Part shown: piece after piece, positions 14,850 through 22,394 of the stretch
Numbering within the stretch: position 1 is the stretch's first letter
Layout of the letters: each line of letters begins with the position of its first letter
Assembly: GCA_022614695.1 (NCBI GenBank)
Contig: JAKEIC010000331.1
Location: 1-33,669, forward strand
Origin: Planctomycetales bacterium
Lineage (GTDB): Bacteria > Planctomycetota > JAKEIC01
DNA: 33,669 nucleotides
Reading direction: 5' to 3'
Made by a program: the position numbers and the translations under genes
The notes under the pieces: generated by a model
The model's database searches: none
Told to the model about the DNA's origin: nothing
Seen by the model: only the letters and a program-made list of their open reading frames with translations

Positions 14850-16301
14850 TTAGCCCGTGCCGGCGGCCTTCACAGGGACCGTCGCCTTGGTCAGGAACAG
14901 GATCGCGAAGCAGGTCGAGCAGAGCGGGCCGTCGCCCTTGCCCGAGTCCCACATCGCGCCGCGCTGGTTCTTGAGCAGGTACTCGGCCCCCTCGCGATAC
15001 CAGTCGTGCGCGCCGAAGTGCCAGCGGTCGGAAAGGACCCCCGCCCGCTCGAGGCCGTAGAGGTAGTAGTAGTGCCACGAGCCCGACGGGTGCTCGGGGT
15101 TCTTCTCGACGGACCAGTGCTTGTCCATCCAGGCGACCCCGTCGTGGACCGACTTCTCGTATTTCTGCCGCAGATCCTTGAGCGCGTCCTCCCCGAGCTT
15201 CAAGTCGTCCTTGCTCCAGCCGAACTGCTCGTTCGGGCGGCGCGGCGCCTCGAGCTCCGACCAGATCAGCTCCACGCTCGCGATCCCGACGGTCGTCATA
15301 CTGCCGGTTGCCGCCGTGTGGTCGCTCCCGGGCGTCGGCATGTTCGCCCCCGCGTAGCCCCAGCCACGCGCCTCGTCGAGTATGCTCGAGACCGTCGGCG
15401 CGTAGCCGTCGCGCTTCTTCTCCTTCTCGTCGAGGATCACCCGCGAGACCTTCGGCCCCGTCGTCTCCTGGAACTTGAGGAAGTTCTTGACCACGAGCAC
15501 CCAGAGGTCCATTGGCGGTCGGAGGTCGGCGCGGCGCGACATGATCGCCATCCGGCTGGCGCTCTTCAGCCCCAGGATCGCGTACTGCATGTTGGAGCGG
15601 TCCGTCTTTGTCTTCACCTTGTCCGGGTAGGACCAAGCGTCCTTGACATCGATGCTCACCGGCATCCCGCCGTTCTTGCCCGGGCTCCCCGGCAGGACGT
15701 GGGAGACCACCACGTTGTCCACGAGGAAGTCGCGGAGCTGCTTCACCCACTCCCAGTCCTGCGGGGTCATCTTCACCTTGGGCATGTTCGCCTGGGTCCC
15801 GTGGACCGAGGCGAGGGTGTGCGGCTTCCAGCGCGCCTTCGCCTCGATCGCCATGAGGAGGATTCCTACCTCGTAAGTGCGCCACGACACGCCCGTGTGG
15901 AGGATCCGGCCGCCGGCCATCCAGTTGTCCCACCGGTCCTTGCACCACTTGAAGCCCTTCTCGATCCGATCGTCCACGGGCGGGACGCCGCCATGGATCG
16001 CGGCGAGCAGCGAGAGGCAAGTGGCGCCGTGCGGGAAGGGGCCGTGCGGGGCGTTGTCGTGCCCCGACTCCCAGTGGCCGTCGGGCTTCTGCTCCTTCAT
16101 CAGCCACTCGGTCGCCTTCGAGACCGCGGCGTCCACGCGCTTCATCAGGTCAGGGTCGCGGAAGCCGATCTTGATCTTCGCAGCGACCTTCTCATCCTTC
16201 GCCTTGCCGGCGCCCGGGCCGTCGGCGGCGGCGCCGCCGCCGTCCAGGAGAGACAGCGCGAGAAGGCCGGAGAGGGCCAGAGGCGCGCGGATCCCCAGCA
16301 T
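14850..16301 (-). CDS. secreted alpha/alpha-toroid protein, copy A
   Basis: This 483-residue paralogue of the following gene shares its layout throughout. Matching pieces include ATEWLMKEQKPDGHWESG, FPHGATCLSLLAAIHGG, SWRTYEVGILLMAIEAKARW, QYAILGLKSASR, YYLYGLERAGVL, AHDWYREGAEYLL and CSTCFAILFLTKATVPVKAAG. The start at ATG 16301 (residue 20 of the listed ORF) follows a strong GGAGGGAGGG and begins the signal peptide MLGIRAPLALSGLLALSLL. The mature N-terminus is Gly/Ala/Lys-rich. As in copy B, a CxxC occurs about 20 residues from the end, and no catalytic cyclase motif is seen. LysR lies 61 bp upstream on the same strand. Role unknown; protein or glycan binding is a guess. Confidence 0.87.
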   Translation of the reverse strand: MLGIRAPLALSGLLALSLLDGGGAAADGPGAGKAKDEKVAAKIKIGFRDPDLMKRVDAAVSKATEWLMKEQKPDGHWESGHDNAPHGPFPHGATCLSLLAAIHGGVPPVDDRIEKGFKWCKDRWDNWMAGGRILHTGVSWRTYEVGILLMAIEAKARWKPHTLASVHGTQANMPKVKMTPQDWEWVKQLRDFLVDNVVVSHVLPGSPGKNGGMPVSIDVKDAWSYPDKVKTKTDRSNMQYAILGLKSASRMAIMSRRADLRPPMDLWVLVVKNFLKFQETTGPKVSRVILDEKEKKRDGYAPTVSSILDEARGWGYAGANMPTPGSDHTAATGSMTTVGIASVELIWSELEAPRRPNEQFGWSKDDLKLGEDALKDLRQKYEKSVHDGVAWMDKHWSVEKNPEHPSGSWHYYYLYGLERAGVLSDRWHFGAHDWYREGAEYLLKNQRGAMWDSGKGDGPLCSTCFAILFLTKATVPVKAAGTG

Positions 16302-16362
16302 GGGTCCCTCCCTCCTGGGACAGACCCTGATTCTCGCCCCGCGGGAGGCGGGAGTCAACGAC

Positions 16363-17319
16363 TCAGGCTCTAGACGGGCTCGGGGAGAGCCCCTCGGCCC
16401 GGCTCGGGGCGAGCAGGTGCTTCTCGAACTCGCGCCGGAGCGGCGAGGAGGCCCTCCGCCGGTCGGTCACCAGCACGAACGGCCGCTCGAGGACGATCGG
16501 TCCGCCGGAGCCCTCCAGGACGGGGCAGCGCAGGAGCCCGCACTCCATCTCGTGGGCGATCGAGAGCGAGGAGAGGAAGCTGAACCCGAGCCCCGTGACG
16601 ACGGCCTGCTTCACGGCCTCGTTGCTCCCCAGCTCCGCCAGGGGCACGAGCCTCTCGGGGGGAAGCCCCGCCTCGGCCAGCACCTCCTCGACCTTCTCGC
16701 GCGAGCCGGACCCCCGCTCGCGGACGAGGTAGGAGCCCTCGGGAAGCTCCGAGAGGCTCACCTTCTCGCGCCCGGCCCAGGGGTGGCCTTTCCCCACCGC
16801 CAGCAGGAGCCGGTCGCCCGCAAGGGGGCGGGCAAGCAGGGGGGAGCCCTTGGGAGGGCGGCTCCCGACCACGCCCAGGTCCAGGTCCCCGCCGGCCACG
16901 GCGTCGAGGATCTCCTTCGAGTCGCCGACGCGGAGCGTCACCCGCACCCCCGGCCGCCCCTCCAGGAACGAACGGATCGCCCCGGGCAGGAGGTAGGCCC
17001 CCGGGATGTTGCTGCCGCCCGCCTCGAGCAGCCCCGCGGAGATCCCCCGCATCGCCTCCACCGCCCCGAGCGCCTCGCCCCGGAGCCGGAGGAGGTCGCG
17101 CGCGTAGCGGTAGACCAGCCGCCCCTCCTTGGTCGGTAGGATCTCGCCCTGCACGCGGTTGAACAGCTGGACACCGAGCGCCTTCTCGAGCGAGGCGAGG
17201 TGGCCGGAGACGGTGGGCTGCGCCAGCCCGAGCGCCCGCGCGGCCTTCGAGACGCTCTTCTCCTCGAGGACCCGCGCAAAGACCTCGAAGTGGTGGAGAT
17301 CGGGGGCGGAAGCGGCCAT
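16363..17319 (-). CDS. LysR-type transcriptional regulator
   Basis: This 318-residue regulator has the winged HTH at residues ~10-65 (KSVSKAARALGLAQPTVSGHLASLEKALGVQLFNR) and a two-lobed effector domain in the style of CysB/CysL-like LTTRs (e.g. GGSNIPGAYLLPGAIRSFLEGRPGVRV). The ATG lies 12 nt downstream of a perfect TATAAT. It is transcribed in the same direction as the toroid genes. Unlike a classical LysR layout there is no divergent target: the gene upstream is also on the minus strand. Candidate targets are the toroid/M64 genes or its own promoter. The effector is unknown. Confidence 0.9.
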   Translation of the reverse strand: MAASAPDLHHFEVFARVLEEKSVSKAARALGLAQPTVSGHLASLEKALGVQLFNRVQGEILPTKEGRLVYRYARDLLRLRGEALGAVEAMRGISAGLLEAGGSNIPGAYLLPGAIRSFLEGRPGVRVTLRVGDSKEILDAVAGGDLDLGVVGSRPPKGSPLLARPLAGDRLLLAVGKGHPWAGREKVSLSELPEGSYLVRERGSGSREKVEEVLAEAGLPPERLVPLAELGSNEAVKQAVVTGLGFSFLSSLSIAHEMECGLLRCPVLEGSGGPIVLERPFVLVTDRRRASSPLRREFEKHLLAPSRAEGLSPSPSRA

Positions 17320-17331
17320 GGCGGCGCGCGG

Positions 17332-17337
17332 ATTATA
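17332..17337 (-). promoter_or_regulatory. -10 element TATAAT upstream of the LysR gene
   Basis: A perfect TATAAT on the minus strand stands out in this GC-rich context, 12 nt before the LysR ATG. The -35 region is not recognisable. Confidence 0.5.
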
Positions 17338-17357
17338 GGCACTCGTGCAGTCGCTGA

Positions 17358-17376
17358 GCGGGGGCTCCGCCCCCGC
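17358..17376 (-). terminator. GC hairpin after the transglutaminase gene, possible terminator
   Basis: A perfect 8-bp stem with a 3-nt loop (GCGGGGGC-tcc-GCCCCCGC) starts 16 bp past the stop of the minus-strand transglutaminase gene and before the LysR promoter. There is no T-tract, so intrinsic termination is uncertain, but it would separate the two transcription units. Confidence 0.4.
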
Positions 17377-17392
17377 ACCCCCGGAGGACCGC

Positions 17393-18490
17393 CTAGCGCA
17401 GGTCCCGGAACGCGAGCGTCGCCTTGCCCTGGACCGGGGCTCCGTCCGCCTCGGCGTAGGGATAGACGAAGTAGTTGAGAGGCGGGCCCTCCTGGGCGGG
17501 GTCGAGAGTGAGGTCGCGGCCGACCGTAAAGAGGATCCGGTCCTCGGTGAGGTTCCCGAAGTAGTAGTACTTCATCTCCGGGCGCTTCGCGACCTCGGAG
17601 ATGTCCACGGGGATCCAGCCCGTCCCGGCCACGAAGGCCCGGGCCCAGCAGTGATAGCCGGGCACCTCGCCCTCGCCCCGCTTCGCGGGCAGGGGGATCC
17701 CCATCTCGAAGCGGGCCGGGATGCCGCGCGTGCGACAGAGCGAGATGAACACGGAGTGGAAGTCGGTGCAGTTCCCGTAGCGCGCGTCGCAGGCCCAGAG
17801 GGAGTCTCCCCGACCCCAGCCCTGGCCCTCCTTCGAGTATTTCATCGTGGACGCGAGGTGGTCGTAGATCCGCCGCAGCGCCTCCAGGGGAGGCTCGGCG
17901 GGGGGCACGACCTCGGCCAGGATCTCCTCGAAGGCCCCTCCCACGGGGACGAGGGCGTCGGCCTGGAGGTAGCGCTCGAGGCCCGGCCCGGCCGCGGGTC
18001 CCGACGAGTCGGGAATCCCCGGGTCCGGCGAGGGCCGCAGGTTCGCCCACGTCTCGCGCCGCGTGACCCGGAAGCGGAGCGCCACCTCCACCCGCTCGGG
18101 CACCGGGGCCGCGAGGACGAACGAGGCCATCCGGTTCCCGTACTCCTTCTCGGTGCCGACCGCGTGCGGGACGGGCCCGGCGATCTCGAGACCGGAGATC
18201 TCCTGGTCCGGGTCGTCGTCCCGGGGAAGCGGGACCCAGACGCGGACGCTCTTCGCCCCGCCCGGGATCCCCGCCACGACGCCCCGATAGGTGACCTCGA
18301 GCTGCCGCGCGGAGATCGGCACCTCGACCACCGGGCGGGCCGAGGACGCCGCGCGCGGGATCGGCAGGGCCGGGGACCCCACGATCCCGGGAGCGCTCGG
18401 CGCGGGCTGCTGGCAGGACGCGAGGGCGGCCGCCAGGACCGCCAGACCGGCGATCGGCGACCAGAAGATATGGCCGGGGCCGTGTCCCAT
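17393..18490 (-). CDS. transglutaminase-like lipoprotein
   Basis: This is a 365-residue exported protein. The lipobox at the end of the signal, AALASC with Cys 26, predicts lipid anchoring. Residues ~55-150 are beta-rich. The C-terminal half is a transglutaminase/microbial cysteine-peptidase core with the triad C241 (YGNCTDFHSVF), H280 (GYHCWARAF) and D296 (GWIPVDISE). All three are present and correctly spaced, so the enzyme should be active in peptide hydrolysis or crosslinking outside the cytoplasm. It is divergent from a second lipoprotein gene across 131 bp. The stop is followed by a GC hairpin, so it probably forms its own transcription unit. Confidence 0.9.
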   Translation of the reverse strand: MGHGPGHIFWSPIAGLAVLAAALASCQQPAPSAPGIVGSPALPIPRAASSARPVVEVPISARQLEVTYRGVVAGIPGGAKSVRVWVPLPRDDDPDQEISGLEIAGPVPHAVGTEKEYGNRMASFVLAAPVPERVEVALRFRVTRRETWANLRPSPDPGIPDSSGPAAGPGLERYLQADALVPVGGAFEEILAEVVPPAEPPLEALRRIYDHLASTMKYSKEGQGWGRGDSLWACDARYGNCTDFHSVFISLCRTRGIPARFEMGIPLPAKRGEGEVPGYHCWARAFVAGTGWIPVDISEVAKRPEMKYYYFGNLTEDRILFTVGRDLTLDPAQEGPPLNYFVYPYAEADGAPVQGKATLAFRDLR

Positions 18491-18550
18491 GCCGTCAGAG
18501 GATTAACCGCCTGCCGAGCGCGGGTTGCTAGCGCGGAACCCCCGATACCT

Positions 18551-18580
18551 GCGGCCGATGGCATCGGAAGGGCCGATGCC
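18551..18580. promoter_or_regulatory. overlapping CCGAT/ATCGG inverted repeats between divergent genes
   Basis: GGCATCGG and CCGATGCC (18560-18567 and 18573-18580) form a perfect 8-bp inverted repeat with a 5-bp spacer. A further CCGAT at 18555 pairs with the same central ATCGG. The three half-sites lie in the 131-bp divergent gap and could be an operator. No partner regulator is adjacent and no clear -35/-10 pair is seen for either gene. Confidence 0.35.
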
Positions 18581-18621
18581 GACCCCTTGCGCGGCGGGCT
18601 CCCTCGGGCGGGAATGGGGGG

Positions 18622-19248
18622 GTGCGCAGCCGCGCCGGCTCCCGGGCACTCCTGGCGGTCCTCCTGGCAGGGTGCGCTGCCCCGCCCGCCCGCACCCGGC
18701 CGATCCCCGCGGGCGACTGGGCGTTCGACGCCCCCGGACCGCACGCGGCCGAGAACGCCCTCTGGATCCGCGTCAGGTACCCGCGGGACGGGGCCCAGAG
18801 GGCCACGGTTCGCGGGATCGTGGGCGGCGCCAGGATCCTGAGGATCCGGCCGCTCGGGGAGAGGACGGACGGCGAGTCCAACCTCCTTCCGCTCGGAAAC
18901 GAGCCGGCGGCCGTGGCGTGGGAGGTGGAGGGCCGGACCCCCGAAGGCCAGCCGGTCAGCGCGCGCGTCGAAGCGCGCCTTCCCCGCCTGCCCCTCCCCC
19001 CGCCGGGGGCCGATCCGAACGACCCGCTGGCGGAGGTGCGTCTGGACCTCCTCGACCTCGAGGCCGCGGGCACGGTGACGATCGGAAGGACCCGCGTCCC
19101 GATCCGCGGGGCCGCCCCGGTCGAGGAGCCCTTGCCCGGCGACGACGAGCCCCCCGCGATCCCCGAGGAACCGCCGCCCGACCCGACGGCCCCCCCCGGG
19201 AAGCCGGCCCGGCCGCCGGCTCCGGGCGCTAACCGGCCGAGGTCTTGA
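18622..19248 (+). CDS. predicted lipoprotein of unknown function
   Basis: A 208-residue protein beginning at a GTG preceded by a G-rich tract. The signal peptide ends LLAVLLAGC, a standard lipobox with Cys 18. The mature part is beta-rich for ~130 residues (e.g. ALWIRVRYPRDGAQRATVRG), and the last 40 residues are Pro/Glu/Asp-rich and probably disordered. No family is recognised. The 3' end overlaps the convergent GlcG-like gene by 20 bp. It could be an envelope partner of the divergent transglutaminase lipoprotein, but that is only context. Confidence 0.7.
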   Translation: MRSRAGSRALLAVLLAGCAAPPARTRPIPAGDWAFDAPGPHAAENALWIRVRYPRDGAQRATVRGIVGGARILRIRPLGERTDGESNLLPLGNEPAAVAWEVEGRTPEGQPVSARVEARLPRLPLPPPGADPNDPLAEVRLDLLDLEAAGTVTIGRTRVPIRGAAPVEEPLPGDDEPPAIPEEPPPDPTAPPGKPARPPAPGANRPRS

Positions 19249-19684
19249 TCCCCCGCAGCAGCGCGTCCAACCCCGCCTGCGCCACGTCGCGGTCCTGCTC
19301 GGGGCTCCCGGAGGAGCAGCCGACCCCGCCGATCGTCTCCCCGTCCACCGCGATGGGGAGGCCTCCCCCGAAGACGGTGAACCGGCCCCCGTGGCTCGCG
19401 TGGATCCCGAACGCCGGTCCGCCGTGCCCGGCGATCGCGGCGTACTCGTGCGTGCCCTTCCGCGTGCCGGCCGAGGTGAAAGCCTTGTTGATCGCGATCT
19501 CCGCGCTCGTGAGCTTTGCCCCGTCCATCCGGGCGAAGGCCAGGAGGAGCCCCCCCGAGTCCACGACAGCGATGTCCATGGGGACCCCGATCTCCCGGGC
19601 TCGGGCCTCGGCCCCGGCGAGGATGGTCTTGGCGCCAGCGAGGGTGAGGCGGACATGGCCGCGCGTGACCAGGGGATCCGACAT
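19229..19684 (-). CDS. GlcG/HbpS-family (DUF336) protein
   Basis: This 151-residue protein starts at ATG 19684, residue 53 of the listed ORF. The DUF336 pattern is clear: LTLAGAKTILAGAEARAREIGVPMDIAVVDSGGLLLAFARMDGA, then GGRFTVFGGGLPI and GGVGCSSGSPEQDRDVAQAGLDAL. Family members bind heme or corrinoid or accompany glycolate/diol metabolism, and their exact role is often unknown. No such pathway genes are adjacent. A TAGAAT 7 nt upstream of the ATG and the lack of a Shine-Dalgarno suggest a leaderless mRNA, and a 19-bp inverted repeat lies just upstream. No signal peptide is seen with this start. Confidence 0.88.
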   Translation of the reverse strand: MSDPLVTRGHVRLTLAGAKTILAGAEARAREIGVPMDIAVVDSGGLLLAFARMDGAKLTSAEIAINKAFTSAGTRKGTHEYAAIAGHGGPAFGIHASHGGRFTVFGGGLPIAVDGETIGGVGCSSGSPEQDRDVAQAGLDALLRGIKTSAG

Positions 19685-19691
19685 CGGCGGG

Positions 19692-19718
19692 ATTCTAATG
19701 CGTATCGGCGTGATACGC
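19692..19718 (-). promoter_or_regulatory. -10 element TAGAAT with adjacent inverted repeat GCGTATC-N5-GATACGC
   Basis: On the minus strand TAGAAT (19697-19692) lies 7 nt before the GlcG-like start. A perfect 7+7 bp inverted repeat (19700-19718) occupies the would-be spacer between -35 and -10, where a bound regulator would control access. No -35 consensus is seen. Confidence 0.45.
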
Positions 19719-19869
19719 CCCCCTCGCGCGACGTCCGCCAGTTCGGACACCCTCCCGGCGGGCCCGCCGACCGGCCCCGCGCAAGTGCCCGGCGCTTCGC
19801 GGCTTGCGGGATCCCAGTTTTCGACGAACTCGGCACGCACTTTGTGAGTCTATGGCGGTAGGGGGAACG

Positions 19870-20238
19870 ATGGTCGCCGATCAGCCGGCATCGCGGGGGA
19901 CCACGGAGGTGCGGCTCGCGCCCGGGGAGGAGTATCGGGAGATGTACGAGGCGATCCTCGACATCGGAGGCGCCCCGTCGCCGGTCCGGGCCGTCCTCAC
20001 GACCCGCCGGATCCTCCTGGTGCCGGTGGAGCCCCTGGGAGGACCGTCTCCGGAGCGGCTCGCGGCGCCGCTTCCGATCTCGCTCGCCGGGCTCGGGACG
20101 CGGGTGGAAGGGGCCGAGGTCGGCCTCCTCTCCGAGGACGGGATCGTCCGCCTCCAGTTCCCGACGCGGCTCAAGGCCCTGGCCTTCGAGCTGGGCGTGC
20201 GAGCCACGGGCGCGGAGCTGCCGGGCTCGGCGGCCTAG
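19870..20238 (+). CDS. small cytoplasmic protein of unknown function
   Basis: A 122-residue protein. I start it at ATG 19870, preceded by AGGGGGAA, instead of the listed ATG 19804. No signal peptide or membrane helix is present. After a short N-terminal helix (EEYREMYEAIL) the sequence is mainly predicted beta: VRAVLTTRRILLVPVEP, PISLAGLGTRVEGAEVGLL and IVRLQFPTRLKALAFELG. The pattern is reminiscent of small PH/GRAM-like beta domains, but I cannot assign it. Its stop codon abuts the left end of a palindromic element, sharing the first G, so the 3' end may have been altered by the element's arrival. Confidence 0.65.
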   Translation: MVADQPASRGTTEVRLAPGEEYREMYEAILDIGGAPSPVRAVLTTRRILLVPVEPLGGPSPERLAAPLPISLAGLGTRVEGAEVGLLSEDGIVRLQFPTRLKALAFELGVRATGAELPGSAA

Positions 20239-20401
20239 GCTCTGTCTGGCAATCCCATGCCTAGTGCGGCGCGCGATCCCCGTCGCCTGGCTTCGTTACT
20301 CCCCCTCGGCGTACCTCTCCGTTGGTACGCCTTCGTCGTCGCGCCTCGCCAGGCTCGGGTCTCCCGCGCCTCGTGACGGCAGCGGATCACAAGACAGAGC
20401 C
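20238..20401. repeat. 164-bp nested palindromic (MITE-like) element
   Basis: The element has perfect 10-bp terminal inverted repeats, GGCTCTGTCT (20238-20247) and AGACAGAGCC (20392-20401). Inside is a second inverted pair, GCCTGGC (20285-20291) and GCCAGGC (20348-20354). At the centre is an 8-bp hairpin, GGCGTACC-N8-GGTACGCC (20308-20331). The whole can fold into one long interrupted hairpin. It carries no ORF of its own that looks real. It fills most of the 210-bp gap between two plus-strand genes and begins at the last base of the upstream stop codon. No target-site duplication is evident. Confidence 0.7.
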
Positions 20402-20410
20402 AGCCCTTCC

Positions 20411-20439
20411 TTGAACGCTCCCCCGCCCCCGAGTACGCT
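20411..20439 (+). promoter_or_regulatory. promoter: TTGAAC - 17 bp - TACGCT for the HD-GYP gene
   Basis: TTGAAC (20411-20416) and TACGCT (20434-20439) are spaced 17 bp apart. Transcription would start about 3 nt before, or at, the ATG at 20449, so the mRNA would be nearly leaderless. It lies immediately downstream of the palindromic element. Confidence 0.5.
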
Positions 20440-20448
20440 CGCGCGGCG

Positions 20449-22365
20449 ATGGCCGACCCTGTCTCTTTCGCGCCGAGGGGGTCGCCCCACCTCGCGGGCT
20501 GGGAGAGGGTCGCGCGCGCCGCCGGCGTCCGGTGCGAGCCGGTGGACCTCCCCATCGGCGAAGGGAGCGACGGTGGCGACTCCCGGGCGCCGCGGGCCCT
20601 CCTCCTCGACCTGACCGGGCCGGACGCGCCGAGGCTCCGTGAGCGCGCCGAGTCGCTTGGGCTCCTCCCGCGCTCGGTCGTCCTCCACACCGCGCCCGAG
20701 GAGGCCGGGGCGGAGTTGCGCCGCGCGGGCGCGATCGAGGTGCTGCCGCCCGCTCCTCCCGACGGGATCGCGCGCGTGGCCGTCAGCCTGCTCACCCGGA
20801 TCGCCGCGCTCGAGACCGAACTGGACGGCCGCCGCGAGGCGCTCCGCAAGCTCAACAAGATCGGCTATGCGCTCTCGAACGTCACCGACATCCGCGAGCT
20901 GCTGAAGCTCATCCTGGCCGGGGCGCGCGACCTCCTCTCGGCCGACTCGGGATCGGTCTACCTCGTCGAGGACGAGGGCGGGGTCCCGAGCTACCTCCTA
21001 TTCGCCGAGGCCCAGAACGACTCGATCCCCCTCGACTTCCGGAGCGCGCGGCTGCCGCTCGACACCAAGAGCATGGCCGGTTACTGCGCCGTGCGCGGCC
21101 GGATCCTCAACATCGCCGACGCCTACGCCATCCCGGGCGACGCGGAGTACCGGTTCAACCCGGCCTTCGACCAGCAGTCGGGCTACCGCACCGTCTCGGT
21201 GCTCGGGATCCCGATGCGGAACCGCGACCGCGAGGTGATCGGGGTGATCCAGCTCATGAACCGCAAGCGCCGGGCCGCCGCGCGACTCGCGAGCCCGGCC
21301 GAGTTCGCCCGAGAGGTGATCCCGTTCGACACCGCCTGCGAGGAGCTGGCCGAGTCGCTCGCCTCGCAGGCGGCGGTCGCGATCGAGGGCGCGCGCCTCT
21401 ACCGGGAGGTCGAGACCCTCTTCGAGACCTTCGTCGAGGCCTCGGTGACCGCGATCGAGGCGCGGGATCCGACGACGGCCGGCCACTCGGGCCGTGTCTC
21501 GACACTCTGCGTGACGCTCGCCCGGCGGATGGCCGACATCGGATCGGGGGCCTTCCGGGACGTCCGCTTCACGTCGGACGAGATCACCGAGCTCCGCTAC
21601 GCTGCCCTCCTCCACGACTTCGGGAAGATCGGCGTCCGGGAGCGCGTCCTCGTGAAGCCGAACAAGCTCTACGACGAGGAGCTGCAGAAAATCCTCGACC
21701 GCCTCGCGGTCGCGCGCGAGCGGCTGCGCACCGAGTTCGCGCTGCGTCGAGCCGAGAAGCTGCGGGTGGGGGCGCCGCGGGAGCACCTCGAGGCGCTCGA
21801 GACGGAGTTGGCGGCCGCCGAGGCGGCCCTCTTCGCGGAGATGGACTTCCTCCGCGACGTGAACAAGCCCTACGGCACGAAGCCGGAGCACCGCACGCGG
21901 CTCGAGGCGCTCGCCGAGCGCCGGATCCCCGGCGGCGAGGAGAGGCTCCTCCTCCCCGACGAGCTGCGCCGGCTCTCGATCCCCCGGGGCTCCCTCGACG
22001 AGGCCGAACGGCGCGAGATCGAGTCGCACGTGACCCAGACCTTCCGCTACCTCTCGAAGATCCCGTGGACCCGCAAGCTGCGCAACGTCCCCAACGTGGC
22101 CTATGCGCACCACGAGAAGCTCGACGGGAGCGGCTATCCCCGGGGCCTCACCGCGGCGCAGATCCCGCTCCCGAGCAAGATCATGACGGTCGCCGACATC
22201 TTCGACGCGCTCACGGCCGCGGACCGTCCCTACAAGAAGGCGATGGCGGCCGAGAAGGCCCTCGCGATCCTCCACGAGGAGGAGCGCGCGGGCCACGTGG
22301 ACCGGGAGATCCTCGGCCTCCTCGAGCGGGAGAGGCTCTGGAGGGCGATCCTGCCGGAGGGGTAG
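20449..22365 (+). CDS. GAF - HD-GYP signalling protein (probable c-di-GMP phosphodiesterase)
   Basis: This 638-residue cytoplasmic protein has a degenerate receiver-like or unassigned N-terminus (1-115), a short coiled coil, and a GAF domain (~140-315, e.g. ADSGSVYLVEDEGG and VLGIPMRNRDREVIGVIQLMN). An HD-GYP domain follows. The metal motif is HDFGKIGV (H389-D390), and the signature HHEKLDGSGYPRGL (H554-P564) has all key residues, so cyclic-di-GMP hydrolysis is expected. Between the two motifs lie ~165 residues, longer than in short HD-GYP domains, containing a coiled-coil insertion. This long form with SKIPWTRKLRNVP before the HH motif is seen in other bacterial HD-GYP proteins. No GGDEF partner is in the window. 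Confidence 0.9.
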   Translation: MADPVSFAPRGSPHLAGWERVARAAGVRCEPVDLPIGEGSDGGDSRAPRALLLDLTGPDAPRLRERAESLGLLPRSVVLHTAPEEAGAELRRAGAIEVLPPAPPDGIARVAVSLLTRIAALETELDGRREALRKLNKIGYALSNVTDIRELLKLILAGARDLLSADSGSVYLVEDEGGVPSYLLFAEAQNDSIPLDFRSARLPLDTKSMAGYCAVRGRILNIADAYAIPGDAEYRFNPAFDQQSGYRTVSVLGIPMRNRDREVIGVIQLMNRKRRAAARLASPAEFAREVIPFDTACEELAESLASQAAVAIEGARLYREVETLFETFVEASVTAIEARDPTTAGHSGRVSTLCVTLARRMADIGSGAFRDVRFTSDEITELRYAALLHDFGKIGVRERVLVKPNKLYDEELQKILDRLAVARERLRTEFALRRAEKLRVGAPREHLEALETELAAAEAALFAEMDFLRDVNKPYGTKPEHRTRLEALAERRIPGGEERLLLPDELRRLSIPRGSLDEAERREIESHVTQTFRYLSKIPWTRKLRNVPNVAYAHHEKLDGSGYPRGLTAAQIPLPSKIMTVADIFDALTAADRPYKKAMAAEKALAILHEEERAGHVDREILGLLERERLWRAILPEG

Positions 22366-22394
22366 GGCTGCGAGTCCGGGGAGAGGAGGCCGTC

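Noticed and set aside
13333-16107. 924-residue ORF read as one protein
   Set aside because: The N-terminal half is toroid copy A in the wrong frame; only the part from 14754 onward is protein-like.
20449-22365. Long insertion in the HD-GYP domain as a novel domain
   Set aside because: The extended HD-GYP form with the conserved stretch before HHExxDGxGYP is familiar in other bacteria, so it is not new.
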